A DNA stretch of 64,000 nt from Reyranella massiliensis 521 (GTDB lineage: Bacteria; Pseudomonadota; Alphaproteobacteria; Reyranellales; Reyranellaceae), in the NCBI GenBank assembly GCA_945862125.1, contig CAMAYC010000006.1, forward strand, positions 1 to 64,000, written 5' to 3'. Every line of letters starts with the position of its first letter. The first letter of the stretch is position 1. Positions 18,220 to 28,175 of this stretch are shown here, piece by piece. The position numbers and the translations under genes are program-made. A model generated the notes under the pieces. The model was not told where the DNA came from. It saw nothing but the letters and a program-made list of their open reading frames with translations, and did no database searches.

Positions 18220-19398
18220 ATGATTCGCGTCATGCGCCTCTTGCCGATTCTCGCCCTCGCCCTGCTCTGCAGCCCCGCCCTCGCCCAGCCGCAACCGCGC
18301 GTCACGCTCGACATCGCCTTGCCGCCACCGCCGGATCACCAGCTGTCGAGCTTCGGCCCGCCGGGCCGCCTGGCCATCGGACCGGACGGTACGCAGTATG
18401 TGCTGCTGAGCAGCTTTAGCCCCTCGCCCGACGGCATAGCGCCGGCGGCCAGCGCCCGCGTCGAACTGTTGGCCTACCGGGCCGACGGCGGTCTCAAGTT
18501 CCGGACCATGCTGCCCGTGCAGGCCAACATCGGCCCACGCGGCTTCAACGCCGCCTCGCTCGGCGTCGCAGTCACCCCCTCGGGTGAGACGGCGGTCTTC
18601 CTCAGCAGCTCCAACCAGGCGATGGCCACGCCGCAGCGGGAACGCTCGGTGACGTCGATCTATCGGGTAACCGCCGACGGCAAGGTCCGCCGCGCCACTT
18701 CCGTGCCGCCAGCGACGACAGACAATCCGGCGTCCTACTACCAGACCAAGTTCTATATTCCGACGACCGACAACGGCCTGTTGGTCGGCGGCGGCTTCGG
18801 ACCCGGTCCGTTCAACTGGTGGATCGGCAAGTTTGATGCCGAGGGGCGGCGGAGCTGGCAGGCAGGCCCGGGCCCGGGCTATCCGGAAGATGTCTATGGC
18901 CTCGCCATGAGACCGGACGGCGGCATCACGGCTGCGGTGCAGGAAATCCAGCGCGAGACGGCGCTCAGCCAATGGTACATCGCGCGCTTTGCCGCCGACG
19001 GGACGTCACAGGGCCGGATCCCGTTCAGCACGGAGGGCACGTCGTTCGCGCTGCTGCCGACTGGATGGGTCTCAGCACTCAGTCGCTTCGACACGTCGCG
19101 CCCGCCCGAGATCGTGCGGATCGACGACACCGGAAACGTCGCCAGCCGTGCGCCATGGCGCTACGGGCAGACGCGCCGGATGATCGCCGACGGCGACGGG
19201 TTCGTGGCCATCGTCTGCGACACGATGGATGGCCCTCCCTGCTACGTTGTGGCGGGCCGGATCGATGGACAGGTGCGCTGGCGGAGCCCGGTCGGAAACT
19301 TCAGCGATATCGCCCGCACGCCCGACGGACAGATCGCGGCCATGGTCTGGTCGGACGACAGCCTGACGGCGCGGCTGGTGCGCTACGCTACGCCCTGA
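18220..19398 (+). CDS. Secreted beta-propeller-like protein of unknown function
   Basis: A 392-residue protein with a signal peptide cleaved after ALAQ (start at 18220, or MRLLP at 18232). The mature part holds repeated blade-like units of the form hydrophobic strand-DGxhyV strand (for example RLAIGPDGTQYVLLSS, SIYRVTADGKVR, GLAMRPDGGITAAV, GRIDGQVRW), as in NHL or PQQ-like propellers. Two cysteines in the late region (CDTMDGPPC) may form a disulfide. No closer family was recognised. Its stop is 3 bp from that of gatB. Confidence 0.75.
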   Translation: MIRVMRLLPILALALLCSPALAQPQPRVTLDIALPPPPDHQLSSFGPPGRLAIGPDGTQYVLLSSFSPSPDGIAPAASARVELLAYRADGGLKFRTMLPVQANIGPRGFNAASLGVAVTPSGETAVFLSSSNQAMATPQRERSVTSIYRVTADGKVRRATSVPPATTDNPASYYQTKFYIPTTDNGLLVGGGFGPGPFNWWIGKFDAEGRRSWQAGPGPGYPEDVYGLAMRPDGGITAAVQEIQRETALSQWYIARFAADGTSQGRIPFSTEGTSFALLPTGWVSALSRFDTSRPPEIVRIDDTGNVASRAPWRYGQTRRMIADGDGFVAIVCDTMDGPPCYVVAGRIDGQVRWRSPVGNFSDIARTPDGQIAAMVWSDDSLTARLVRYATP

Positions 19399-19401
19399 AG
19401 A

Positions 19402-20853
19402 TCAGGCAGCGTCGAGTGCCTTCTTCAGAAGTTCGTTGACGATCTTGGGATTGGCCTTGCCGCCGGTGGCCTTCATCACCTGGCCGACGAACCAGCCCAT
19501 CAGGGTGGGCTTGGCCTTGTACGCCGTGACCTGCCCGGGATTGCCGTCGATCACCGCCTTGATGGCAGCTTCGATGGCGCCGGTGTCGGTCACCTGCCTC
19601 AGGCCGCGCTCCTCGACCAGAACGGCCGGGTCCTTGCCGGTCTCCTCCATGGCGATGAACAAATCCTTGGCGATGCGGCCCGAGATCGTGCCATCGGCCT
19701 GCAGGTCGAGAAGCTTGCCGAGATGCTCCGCCTTGATGGGAGATTCCGCGACCGTGGCGCCACGCCGGTTCAGCATCGCGAAGAAATCGCCCGTGACGAG
19801 CTTCACGGCTTCCTTCGCGTCGCGGCCCTTCGCTACCGTGTCGAAGAACGCTGCCGTCTCCTTCTCGAGGACCAGCACGCCCGCGTCGTAGGGCGTGAGG
19901 CCATAGTCCTTGATGAAGCGGTTCTTCCGCGCATCCGGCAGCTCCGGCAGGCTGGCGCGGATCTTGTCGACATATTCCTGGGTAAACACCAGCGGCAGCA
20001 GGTCAGGATCGGGGAAATAGCGATAGTCTTGCGCGTCTTCTTTCGAGCGCGACGAGCGCGTCTCGCCGCGACCCGGATCGAAGTGCCGCGTCTCCTGCTT
20101 GATCGTACCGCCGCCTTCGATCACTTCGATCTGGCGGCGCGCCTCGTATTCGATCGCCTGTTTCACGAACCGGATCGAGTTCACGTTCTTGACCTCGCAG
20201 CGCGTGCCCAGCGGGTCGCCCGGCTTGCGTACCGAGACGTTGACGTCGCAACGCATGGAGCCCTCGTCCATGTTGCCGTCGCAGGTGCCGAGATAGCGCA
20301 CGATCGAGCGCAGCTTTGTCAGGTATGCCGCCGCCTCGTCGGCATTGCGCATGTCGGGCCGGCTGACGATTTCCATCAGCGCCACACCCGACCTGTTGAG
20401 GTCGACGTAGGTCTGGCTCGGATGCTGGTCGTGCAGGCTCTTGCCGGCGTCCTGCTCCAGATGCAGCCGCTCGATCCCGATCTTCTTGGTTGTGCCGTCG
20501 GGCAGGTCGATCTCGACCACGCCCTCGCCCACGATCGGGTCCTTGTACTGCGAGATCTGGTAACCCTGCGGCAGGTCCTGATAAAAGTAGTTCTTGCGGT
20601 CGAACACAGAGCGCAGGTTGATCTGCGCGTTGAGCCCGAGCCCTGTGCGCACCGCTTGCTCGACGCAGCGCTCGTTGATGACTGGCAGCATGCCCGGCAT
20701 GGCGGCATCGACCAGCGACACCTGGGTGTTGGGGTCAGCACCGAATGTGGTCGGAGCGCCGGAAAAGAGCTTGGCGTCGGAGATGACCTGCGCATGGACT
20801 TCCAGCCCCAGCACGATCTCCCAGTCGCCTGAATTGCCTTTGATATATGACAT
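19402..20853 (-). CDS. gatB: Aspartyl/glutamyl-tRNA(Asn/Gln) amidotransferase subunit B
   Basis: The 483-residue tRNA-binding and kinase subunit of GatCAB, which converts misacylated Glu-tRNA(Gln) and Asp-tRNA(Asn). The start [13 protein letters not shown], the GLGLNAQI and [19 protein letters not shown] segments, and the C-terminal YqeY-like domain ending in [10 protein letters not shown] are all typical. Here it is separated from gatA and gatC by two unrelated genes (20933-23650). The ribosome site is weak. Confidence 0.97.
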   Translation of the reverse strand: MSYIKGNSGDWEIVLGLEVHAQVISDAKLFSGAPTTFGADPNTQVSLVDAAMPGMLPVINERCVEQAVRTGLGLNAQINLRSVFDRKNYFYQDLPQGYQISQYKDPIVGEGVVEIDLPDGTTKKIGIERLHLEQDAGKSLHDQHPSQTYVDLNRSGVALMEIVSRPDMRNADEAAAYLTKLRSIVRYLGTCDGNMDEGSMRCDVNVSVRKPGDPLGTRCEVKNVNSIRFVKQAIEYEARRQIEVIEGGGTIKQETRHFDPGRGETRSSRSKEDAQDYRYFPDPDLLPLVFTQEYVDKIRASLPELPDARKNRFIKDYGLTPYDAGVLVLEKETAAFFDTVAKGRDAKEAVKLVTGDFFAMLNRRGATVAESPIKAEHLGKLLDLQADGTISGRIAKDLFIAMEETGKDPAVLVEERGLRQVTDTGAIEAAIKAVIDGNPGQVTAYKAKPTLMGWFVGQVMKATGGKANPKIVNELLKKALDAA

Positions 20854-20932
20854 GAAAGGGTAAATAGGGACTTGAACGCCGCCTGTCCATGCTTAGGCTC
20901 GCGGCCAACGAAGACATCTCTGGGAGGCTAGA

Positions 20933-21925
20933 ATGACCGTACTCCGCCGCCGGGCCGTATTGGCCGGCGCCGCCGCCGCGACGCTGGGCGCGCCCGCCAT
21001 CGTTAACGCGCAAAATCTTGCCCAAGGATCTGACTGGCCCAAGGGCCCGATCAAGATCATCGTGCCCTTCCCACCGGGCGGCTCGACCGATCCGGTGGCC
21101 CGCATCATCCAGGCCAAGCTCACCGACAATACCGGCTGGCAGGTCGTGGTCGACAACAAGCCGGGCGGCGCCAGCGTCGTCGGTGCCAACATCGCCGCCA
21201 AGTCGCCGCCGGATGGCCAGACCTGGATGGTGACGTTCGACAGCCACATCCTCAATCCGGCCTTCGCGCCGAACCTGCCCTACAAGGATTCCGACCTCGT
21301 CAACGTCATGCTGATCGGCCGCACGCCGCAGACGATCGCGGCACATCCCGACCGCCCCTACAAGACGTTTGCCGAGGTGGTGGCCGATGCCAAGGCGCGG
21401 CCCGGCAAGGTAAACTTCGGTGTGCTGGGCGGCAGCCAGGCGCTGGTGCTGGCCAACCTCATCAAGAAAGAGAACAACGTCGACCTGAACCTGATCCCCT
21501 ACAAGGGCGGCGGGCCGCTGGTGCAGGACCTGCTGGCCGGCGTCACCGACATCGGCATCTCGAGCCTGACCTCTTTCAGCCCGCACATTCGCGCCAACAA
21601 GATCCGGGCGATCGCCGTCACCGGCGAGAAGCGGACGCCGGCGCTGCCCAACACGCCGACTCTCGAAGAGCAGGGCATCAAGAGCTTCCCGTCCTACTCA
21701 TGGTGGGGCGTCTACGCGCCGGCCGGCGTGCCGCGTCCGCTGATCGACCGCATGCATGCCGAGATCAAGAAGGCCGTGCTGGCGACCGACGTGACACAGA
21801 AGTTCATCGAGCAGTTCAACATGGAGATCCTGACCAGCTCGCCGGAGGACTTCGCCGCCTACCAGAAGAGCGAGCAGGATCGCTGGTTCAAAGTCATCAA
21901 GGAAAACGACATCAAGGGCGACTAG
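20933..21925 (+). CDS. Tripartite tricarboxylate transporter (Bug family) substrate-binding protein
   Basis: A periplasmic receptor of 330 residues with a Tat-like signal (LRRRAVLAGAAAATLGAPA). Bug hallmarks are PIKIIVPFPPGGSTDPVARI, VVDNKPGGASVVGAN, PGKVNFGVLGGSQ and LIPYKGGGPLVQDLLAG. No TctA/TctB genes are nearby. It converges on an N-acyl-D-amino-acid deacylase gene with which it shares the space between gatA and gatB. GGGAGG precedes the ATG. The ligand is unknown. Confidence 0.92.
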   Translation: MTVLRRRAVLAGAAAATLGAPAIVNAQNLAQGSDWPKGPIKIIVPFPPGGSTDPVARIIQAKLTDNTGWQVVVDNKPGGASVVGANIAAKSPPDGQTWMVTFDSHILNPAFAPNLPYKDSDLVNVMLIGRTPQTIAAHPDRPYKTFAEVVADAKARPGKVNFGVLGGSQALVLANLIKKENNVDLNLIPYKGGGPLVQDLLAGVTDIGISSLTSFSPHIRANKIRAIAVTGEKRTPALPNTPTLEEQGIKSFPSYSWWGVYAPAGVPRPLIDRMHAEIKKAVLATDVTQKFIEQFNMEILTSSPEDFAAYQKSEQDRWFKVIKENDIKGD

Positions 21926-21932
21926 CAGATCA

Positions 21933-21956
21933 GGTCAGGGGCGCGCGCCCCTGACC
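21933..21956. terminator. Perfect 24-bp palindrome at the end of two convergent genes
   Basis: GGTCAGGGGCGC (21933-21944) is followed directly by its reverse complement (21945-21956). It includes the stop codon and last codons of the minus-strand deacylase and lies 8 bp after the stop of the plus-strand receptor. It would form a strong hairpin in both transcripts, though without a T run. Confidence 0.55.
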
Positions 21957-23650
21957 AGCTTGCCCGGCAGTGCGCCGGTCGCCTCGCCGTCGCGATAGGT
22001 GACGGCGCCCGAAACGATGGTGGCGCGGTAGCCGCGCGCCTTCTGTAGCAGGCGCTTGCCGCCGGCCGGCAGGTCCCACTTCATCACCGGCGCCTCAACG
22101 CGCAGCCTGTCGAAGTCGATGACGTTGAGGTCAGCCTTCTTGCCAGCCGCCACGACGCCACGATCGCCGAGGCCGACGGCGTTGGCGTTGTCCTGGGTGT
22201 GACGCTTGACCAGCCACGAAACGTCGAGCTTGCCGCTGTTGCGGTCACGACCCCAGTGCGCGAGCAGGTAGGTCGGATATGAACCGTCTGAGATCAGGCC
22301 GACATGCGCGCCGCCGTCGCCGAGACCAATCAACGTGTGCGGGCTCTGCATCATCTCGCTGCAGCAATCGAGATTGTAGGCCGCATAGTTGGCGAAGGGC
22401 GCAAAAATGAAGCCCTTACCCTCACCCGAGACGAGAAAGTCGTAGACCAGCTCGCGCGGATGCCTTCCCTCGCGCGCCGCCCGGGCGCCGAACGAGCTTT
22501 CCCTGGGCGGTTCATAGTCGGGCGGATCGCCCAACACGAACATGCGGTCGAAATCCGTGAGGCGCGTGGCCATCTCTGACCGCAGCGGCGCCTCGGCCTC
22601 CTGCATCAGCTTCGCGCGGAATGCGGGGTCGCGCATGATCGCGAGCTTCTCGGCAACCGGCTTGTCGTTGATCGCCTTATAGGACGCACACATCGAGAAC
22701 GGCGTCCGGCTCGCCTGCAGTCCCTGCAGCACGCCGATCGGCCGCGGCGCCACCTGCGCCTTGGCTTGATGGCCCGAGGCGACCAGCCCCTCGACCAGTC
22801 CGAGCAGGCGCCGCCAACCGTCGGGCCGGGAATGGCGCTGCGCCAGCGAGACGGAGAACGGCCGACCGCTGGCGTCGAGCAGACGCTTCAGCATGGCGAA
22901 CTCGCTCTCGGGATCGGGCGTGTTGAAATCGGAGATGAACTCGATGACGCCGCGGCCCGCATCCTTCATGCCGAGCGCGATGCCGAGGAGCTCCTCCTCG
23001 GAGGCGCGCAGCGACGGCGTCGGATCGCCCGTCACCGTGCGATGATTGAGGGTGCGCGATGTGGTGAAGCCCAGGGCGCCGGCGCGCATGGCCTCAGCCG
23101 TGAGGGCACGCATCTGCGCCACTTCTTCCGTGGTGGCCTCTTCCAGCCGGGCCGCGCGCTCGCCCATTACGAACACGCGCAGCGCGCCGTGCGGCAACTG
23201 TGCCCCGAGGTCCATGTCGCGCGGCCGGGCGTCCAGCGCATCGAGATACTGGCCGAACGATTCCCACGACCACTTGAGCCCTTCGTCGAGCGCCGCACCG
23301 GGAATGTCTTCCACACCTTCCATCAATTCGATCAGGCGCCGGCGGTCCTCGATCTTCACCGGCGCGAAGCCGACGCCGCAATTGCCCATCACTGCCGTAG
23401 TCACGCCATGCCAGCTCGAAGGCTGCAGCCGCGAGTCCCAGGTGGCCTGGCCGTCGTAATGTGTGTGGATGTCGACGAAGCCCGGCGTGACCAGCAGGCC
23501 CTTGGCGTCGATCTCCTCAGCGCCCTGCCCGCTCACCTTGCCGACGGCAGCGATCTTGCCGTCCTTCACCGCGACGTCGACTTCCCTGATCGCAGCACCC
23601 GTGCCGTCCGCCACGTTGCCGCCGCGTACCACCAGATCGAAATCCGCCAT
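21935..23650 (-). CDS. N-acyl-D-amino-acid deacylase family amidohydrolase
   Basis: A 571-residue amidohydrolase. The N-terminal composite sandwich and metal site are in LVTPGFVDIHTHYDGQATWD (HxH), with NCGVGFAP, and the late metal Asp in GLGDGGAHVG. The C-terminal strand region is DLNVIDFDRLRV. The family removes acyl groups from D-amino acids; related members act on other cyclic amides. GGGAGAG precedes the ATG. It lies between gatA and gatB in the same orientation, so it may be on the gatCA transcript, with 60 bp between. Confidence 0.85.
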   Translation of the reverse strand: MADFDLVVRGGNVADGTGAAIREVDVAVKDGKIAAVGKVSGQGAEEIDAKGLLVTPGFVDIHTHYDGQATWDSRLQPSSWHGVTTAVMGNCGVGFAPVKIEDRRRLIELMEGVEDIPGAALDEGLKWSWESFGQYLDALDARPRDMDLGAQLPHGALRVFVMGERAARLEEATTEEVAQMRALTAEAMRAGALGFTTSRTLNHRTVTGDPTPSLRASEEELLGIALGMKDAGRGVIEFISDFNTPDPESEFAMLKRLLDASGRPFSVSLAQRHSRPDGWRRLLGLVEGLVASGHQAKAQVAPRPIGVLQGLQASRTPFSMCASYKAINDKPVAEKLAIMRDPAFRAKLMQEAEAPLRSEMATRLTDFDRMFVLGDPPDYEPPRESSFGARAAREGRHPRELVYDFLVSGEGKGFIFAPFANYAAYNLDCCSEMMQSPHTLIGLGDGGAHVGLISDGSYPTYLLAHWGRDRNSGKLDVSWLVKRHTQDNANAVGLGDRGVVAAGKKADLNVIDFDRLRVEAPVMKWDLPAGGKRLLQKARGYRATIVSGAVTYRDGEATGALPGKLVRGARP

Positions 23651-23710
23651 GTTCGTCTCTCCCGGGTTGCCGGAAGTGTACGCCTCGAGACGACGCCGCG
23701 GAATGCTGAC

Positions 23711-25183
23711 TCAGTACCCCGCCGGCCGCGAAGCGAAAGCCGCTGCCTTCTCGAGCGCCGCCGCGACACGCAGCAGTGTCTCCTCGTCGAAGGCACGGCC
23801 GATGAGCTGCAAGCCGAGCGGCAAGCCGTCCTTGTCGAGGCCAGCCGGCACCGAGATGCCGGGCAAGCCCGCCATCGACGCCGGGATGGTGAACATATCG
23901 TTGAGGTACATGGTCACCGGATCGTCCATCTTCTCACCGGCGGCAAAGGCCGCAGTGGGCGCAGTCGGCGTCAACAGCACGTCGCACTTCTCGAAGGCCT
24001 GCTTGAAGTCGCGGGCGATCAACGAACGGATCTGCTGCGCCTTCTTGTAATAGGCGTCGAAGTAGCCTGCCGAGAGCACGTAGGTGCCGATCATGATACG
24101 GCGGCGCACTTCCTTGCCAAAGCCGGCACCGCGCGTGTTCTGGTACATGTCGGCCAGGTCCTTGCCCGGCACGCGCAAGCCGAAGCGTACGCCATCGTAA
24201 CGTGCCAGGTTCGACGAACACTCCGCCGGCGCCACGATGTAATAGGCCGGCAGCGCGTACTTGGTATGCGGCAGCGAGACCTCGACCGGCACGGCACCGG
24301 CCGCCTTCAGCATTTCCATGCCGCGCGTCCACAGCGCCTCGATCTCGGGCGACGTGCCATCGACACGGTACTCCTTGGGAATACCGACCCTGAGCCCCTT
24401 GATGTCCGGGTTGCGCGCCGCGGCGGCGAAGTCCGGCACGGCGTGCGGCGCCGAGGTCGAGTCCTTGGGATCGTGGCCGGCCATCGCCTGCAGCAGCAGG
24501 GCCGAGTCCTCGACGGTGCGGGCAAACGGACCGGGTTGGTCGAGCGAACTGGCGAAGGCCACGACACCCCAGCGCGAGCAGCGCCCATAGGTCGGCTTCA
24601 GGCCGACGATGCCGCAGAACGACGCCGGCTGCCGGATCGAGCCGCCTGTGTCGGTGCCGGTGCTGCCCGGCACCATGTAGGCCGCGACCGCCGCCGCCGA
24701 CCCGCCGGACGAGCCACCCGGCACCAGCTTGCGGTTGTCGCCCTTGCGCTTCCACGGATTCTCGACACCGCCGAAATGGCTGGTCATGTTCGACGAGCCC
24801 ATGGCGAACTCATCGAGGTTGGTCTTGCCGACCATTACCGCACCCGACTCCCAGAGCTTGGTCGTCACCGTGCTCTCATACTGGGGCACGAAACCTTCGA
24901 GAATGTGCGAGGCTGCCGTGGTCTGCACGCCCTCGGTGCAGAACAGATCCTTTATGGCGAGCGGAATGCCTTCGAGGAGACCTGCCTCGCCCTTTGCGCG
25001 ACGAGCATCGGAGGCGGCCGCCATGGCGAGCGCTTTCTCCGGCGTCTCGGTGATGAAGGCGTTGAGCGCGCGATGCTCGTCCAGCTTCTTCAGATGGGCA
25101 TCGGCGACCTCGACGGCGCTCGCCTCCTTCTTTGCGAGCGCTGTGCCAAGCTGGGCGATGGTGAGATCGGTAAGAGCTGCCAT
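23711..25183 (-). CDS. gatA: Aspartyl/glutamyl-tRNA amidotransferase subunit A
   Basis: The 490-residue glutaminase subunit of GatCAB. The amidase catalytic triad is K78 ([10 protein letters not shown]), cis-Ser S158 ([10 protein letters not shown]) and nucleophile S182 ([11 protein letters not shown]). Start with GGTGGAG upstream, 3 bp after the gatC stop. Confidence 0.97.
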   Translation of the reverse strand: MAALTDLTIAQLGTALAKKEASAVEVADAHLKKLDEHRALNAFITETPEKALAMAAASDARRAKGEAGLLEGIPLAIKDLFCTEGVQTTAASHILEGFVPQYESTVTTKLWESGAVMVGKTNLDEFAMGSSNMTSHFGGVENPWKRKGDNRKLVPGGSSGGSAAAVAAYMVPGSTGTDTGGSIRQPASFCGIVGLKPTYGRCSRWGVVAFASSLDQPGPFARTVEDSALLLQAMAGHDPKDSTSAPHAVPDFAAAARNPDIKGLRVGIPKEYRVDGTSPEIEALWTRGMEMLKAAGAVPVEVSLPHTKYALPAYYIVAPAECSSNLARYDGVRFGLRVPGKDLADMYQNTRGAGFGKEVRRRIMIGTYVLSAGYFDAYYKKAQQIRSLIARDFKQAFEKCDVLLTPTAPTAAFAAGEKMDDPVTMYLNDMFTIPASMAGLPGISVPAGLDKDGLPLGLQLIGRAFDEETLLRVAAALEKAAAFASRPAGY

Positions 25184-25186
25184 GAC

Positions 25187-25504
25187 CTACTCCACCACCT
25201 TCGGAACGGTGAAGAAGCCGCCGGCATTCTTGTCGGACGGATCGATGTAGACGGCGCCGCCGGGCGCATTGGCCAGCACCTTGGCCGCCATGCCGCCGTC
25301 AGTGACCTTGTCGGCGCGCAGCGGCAGGGTGACATCGGAGACGCTGGACAACGGCTCGACGCCCGCCGTGTCGACTTCGTTCAACTGCTCGATCCAGGAA
25401 AAAATTCCCGACAGCTCGCCCGCCAGGGCGCCGAGCTCCTCGTCCGGAACCTTCAGACGGGCAAGCCGCGCGATGCGTGCCACCGTGTCCTTGTCGAGCG
25501 CCAT
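25187..25504 (-). CDS. gatC: Aspartyl/glutamyl-tRNA amidotransferase subunit C
   Basis: The 105-residue stabilising subunit of GatCAB. The sequence MALDKDTVARIARLARLKV followed by LSGIFSWIEQLNEVDTAGVEPL is characteristic. The open frame extends upstream of ATG 25504 but without coding character. First gene of the gatCA operon; a TATAAG-like element lies about 20 bp before the start. Confidence 0.95.
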   Translation of the reverse strand: MALDKDTVARIARLARLKVPDEELGALAGELSGIFSWIEQLNEVDTAGVEPLSSVSDVTLPLRADKVTDGGMAAKVLANAPGGAVYIDPSDKNAGGFFTVPKVVE

Positions 25505-25589
25505 TCCCTCGTCTCCAAAACCCTTATAGGGCGCGGTTGGTAGCCGTTTTGCCCTGCCCGAGCAACCGCGAGCGGTCGAGCCGGACCCT

Positions 25590-28109
25590 CTAGGACGCGG
25601 CCTTGCTCTGCTCCGGCGTGGCGATCCGGCGGGCCGCCACTGCCTCGATCTCGGCGCGAACCTCGGGCCGGCTCGCCAGCAGCTGATTGAAGTCCTTCTT
25701 GTAGAGCACCAAGAGGTGGCAATAGCCGTTGGCCACGACGTCGGCGTTGCGTGGCTGGGCACTGAGCAGTCCCATTTCGCCGAAGAAGTCGCCCTCCTTG
25801 AGCGTCACCATCACGGTGCGGGTATGCACCGTCACCTCGCCGGCCGCGACGAAGTACATCGCATCCGGCTTGCCACCAACCGCGACGATCTTCTCGCCCG
25901 GCAGCGCCACGAGAGCGCGCAGGCGCCTGCCGACAGCGACGATGGCGTCGCGGTCGAGGGCTGCGAACAGCGACACACGACCGATCATGGCAACCAGTTC
26001 GAGGCCGAGGTCGAGCGGTGGACGACTACTGATGGCGCCGCGGCGCTCGGCGAGCTGTTCCCGCAGGTCGTTGTAGACCTCGCGGCTGATGATGCCCTCG
26101 CGCAGACGCCGGGCATATTCTGCCGATTCGAAGCGGATCGCCGCCCGCTCGAGCTGCCGCGCCTGGATCGATTCCGCATAGCCTGGATACTGCAGGGAGA
26201 GCGCACGCAGCGCCCCTTCGACGGCGGTCTGCCGCTGGCCGATGAGCTCCGCCAGACGAGTCTCGGCGTCCGGCCCCAGCAGATCGGCAATCGAGCTGAT
26301 GTTGAAGGCAGCAAGTTCGCCCAGAACGCTTTGAGAGACCATGAGGACCTCAAAGCGGTCGGCCAATTGCTCGGTCACCATGCCTTCGATGCCGAAGCGC
26401 CGGTGCAGCCAGAGCGCTAGACGGAAGCCGAGATCGGGCCGGGCGATCTTGTCCAGCCACTCCTCGTAACCTGCGACGCCGCGATCCCGAACCGTGTCGA
26501 TCAGCCGGTCAGCGCGCGCCGCCAGCACCGCCACCATGCGCCGGGACAGGATCTGCTGCTCGAAGAGTTCGAGATAGAGTTCTTTCTCACGCGTGCACAG
26601 GGTGACAAGGCCGATCTTGACGCGCTCCTCGATATCGAGCGCGAGATCTTTGGGCACAGCCTCGACCTCGGCATCGCCGGCCGACGCCGGGTCGACGTCA
26701 ATCGCACCGGCTCGTGCGTTCTGCTGTCTCATGATCTGTCGCAGGTGCCGGTCGACGTTGACCCGTGATAGCGCTAGCACGCGATCACGCAGCGCAAGTT
26801 CGAGGCGGCTCAGCTTGTCGAGGCCGAGCACGCTCATGATGAGGCCAAGCGTCGTGGCATTGACGAACAGGGTGAACAGCACGAACAGCACCGCCGAGAT
26901 TGCAATGAACTCGCGCACCTGGATCGGCAGCCGCAGATCGCCAGCCGCCACCATCGCCAGCACGATGGTCACCGCGCCGCGCAGCCCACCCCAGACGAGA
27001 ATCGCCTTGTAGCGGCTGTCGACGGGCTGGACGAGCTTGGTGGCTTCGAGCACGGGCAGCATGCCGAACACGACGAGAGCGCGCGCCAGGAAGGCGCCCA
27101 CGGCTACGGCAACAACGCCCCAGACGTAGAGCCAACTGATGTGCAGCAGCACGTTGGCTGCCAGCATCGAGGCCAGAACGAAGATGAGGCAGCTCGCCCA
27201 GAATTCGAGCTGCGTCCAGATCTGGCGGAGCGCCGTCCATTGGCGTGGATGAAGATGCGTGGGCCCGTAGGCCGCCAGCGTGAGTGCCGCCATGACGACC
27301 GAGACGACACCGGACACGTGGAGATAGCGGTCGGCCAAAACGAAGCTCAGGTAGCAAAGGCTGACCGTCACGGACGCGATGGCCGCGTCCGACTCGCCCA
27401 GTCTCGGCAGGATCACCATTGCGGCCCGGGCCATTGCGAAGCCCAGCAACAGACCGCCGATGAACTCGCGCAGGAACACCCCTACTGCGGAAGTCGGATC
27501 GTTCTCGATGGTGGCCACGGGATCGGGGAACGACTGCGAGGCGATGATGCCGATGAAAAGGCCGAACGCGGCGATGGCCACGGCGTCGTTCAGGAGCGAC
27601 TCGCCTTCGGCCAGGATCGACAGCCGCTTGGGTGCACCGACGTCGCGAAAGATGCCGATGACCGCCGCCGGATCGGTGGTCGATACCACGGCACCCAGCA
27701 GCAGGCAGACCATGAGGTCGACGCCAGTGGCAAAATGGACGACGCCTGCCACACAGGCGATGCACACCAGCACCGCCACGATGGCAAGCAACAACACGGC
27801 ATGAATCTCGTCCAACAGGCGCCGCACGTCGATGGTCAAGCCGGCGGTGAACAGCAGCGGCGGCAGAAACAGCGGCAAGAACACGTCGGTGCCGACCTCG
27901 AGCTTATCGAGGCCGATGAAAGCGTCACCCACCGCCCACAGCTTCAAGTCCGCCGAGATGATCCACGACCCGAGAAAGCCCATGCCCATGCCGGCGATGG
28001 CCAACAGGACAGTGTGCGGTAGGCGAAATCTCTCGGCCAGGGGCACGAGGACGCTGACCACCAGCAGCACCATCGCAATCGCCAGAAGAGCGTAGATCGT
28101 GTCGTTCAC
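25590..28109 (-). CDS. CPA1-type Na+/H+ antiporter with a C-terminal cyclic-nucleotide-binding domain
   Basis: An 839-residue inner-membrane antiporter. About 12 membrane segments fill residues 1-420, including the transport core STTDPAAVIGIFRDVGAP and AEGESLLNDAVAIAAFG. A long helical cytoplasmic region follows (about 430-690), then a cNMP-binding fold (about 690-810) with LPGEKIVAVGGKPDAMYFV and FFGEMGLLSAQPRNADV, the phosphate-binding cassette. It is probably gated by a cyclic nucleotide. The start is GTG (28109) with a distant GGAG. It is in the same orientation as gatCA but 85 bp separate. Confidence 0.9.
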   Translation of the reverse strand: MNDTIYALLAIAMVLLVVSVLVPLAERFRLPHTVLLAIAGMGMGFLGSWIISADLKLWAVGDAFIGLDKLEVGTDVFLPLFLPPLLFTAGLTIDVRRLLDEIHAVLLLAIVAVLVCIACVAGVVHFATGVDLMVCLLLGAVVSTTDPAAVIGIFRDVGAPKRLSILAEGESLLNDAVAIAAFGLFIGIIASQSFPDPVATIENDPTSAVGVFLREFIGGLLLGFAMARAAMVILPRLGESDAAIASVTVSLCYLSFVLADRYLHVSGVVSVVMAALTLAAYGPTHLHPRQWTALRQIWTQLEFWASCLIFVLASMLAANVLLHISWLYVWGVVAVAVGAFLARALVVFGMLPVLEATKLVQPVDSRYKAILVWGGLRGAVTIVLAMVAAGDLRLPIQVREFIAISAVLFVLFTLFVNATTLGLIMSVLGLDKLSRLELALRDRVLALSRVNVDRHLRQIMRQQNARAGAIDVDPASAGDAEVEAVPKDLALDIEERVKIGLVTLCTREKELYLELFEQQILSRRMVAVLAARADRLIDTVRDRGVAGYEEWLDKIARPDLGFRLALWLHRRFGIEGMVTEQLADRFEVLMVSQSVLGELAAFNISSIADLLGPDAETRLAELIGQRQTAVEGALRALSLQYPGYAESIQARQLERAAIRFESAEYARRLREGIISREVYNDLREQLAERRGAISSRPPLDLGLELVAMIGRVSLFAALDRDAIVAVGRRLRALVALPGEKIVAVGGKPDAMYFVAAGEVTVHTRTVMVTLKEGDFFGEMGLLSAQPRNADVVANGYCHLLVLYKKDFNQLLASRPEVRAEIEAVAARRIATPEQSKAAS

Positions 28110-28175
28110 GCGGCCAATTTACTCCGGTTGCGGCCCATGTCGACCCGGGCCCGGGACCGCCTTATAACCTTGTCG

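Noticed and set aside
22766-25543. A 925-codon open frame on the plus strand opposite the deacylase and gatA
   Set aside because: It is a shadow caused by high GC content; the minus strand carries two clearly recognisable enzymes and the plus frame is Arg/Ala/His-rich with no family.
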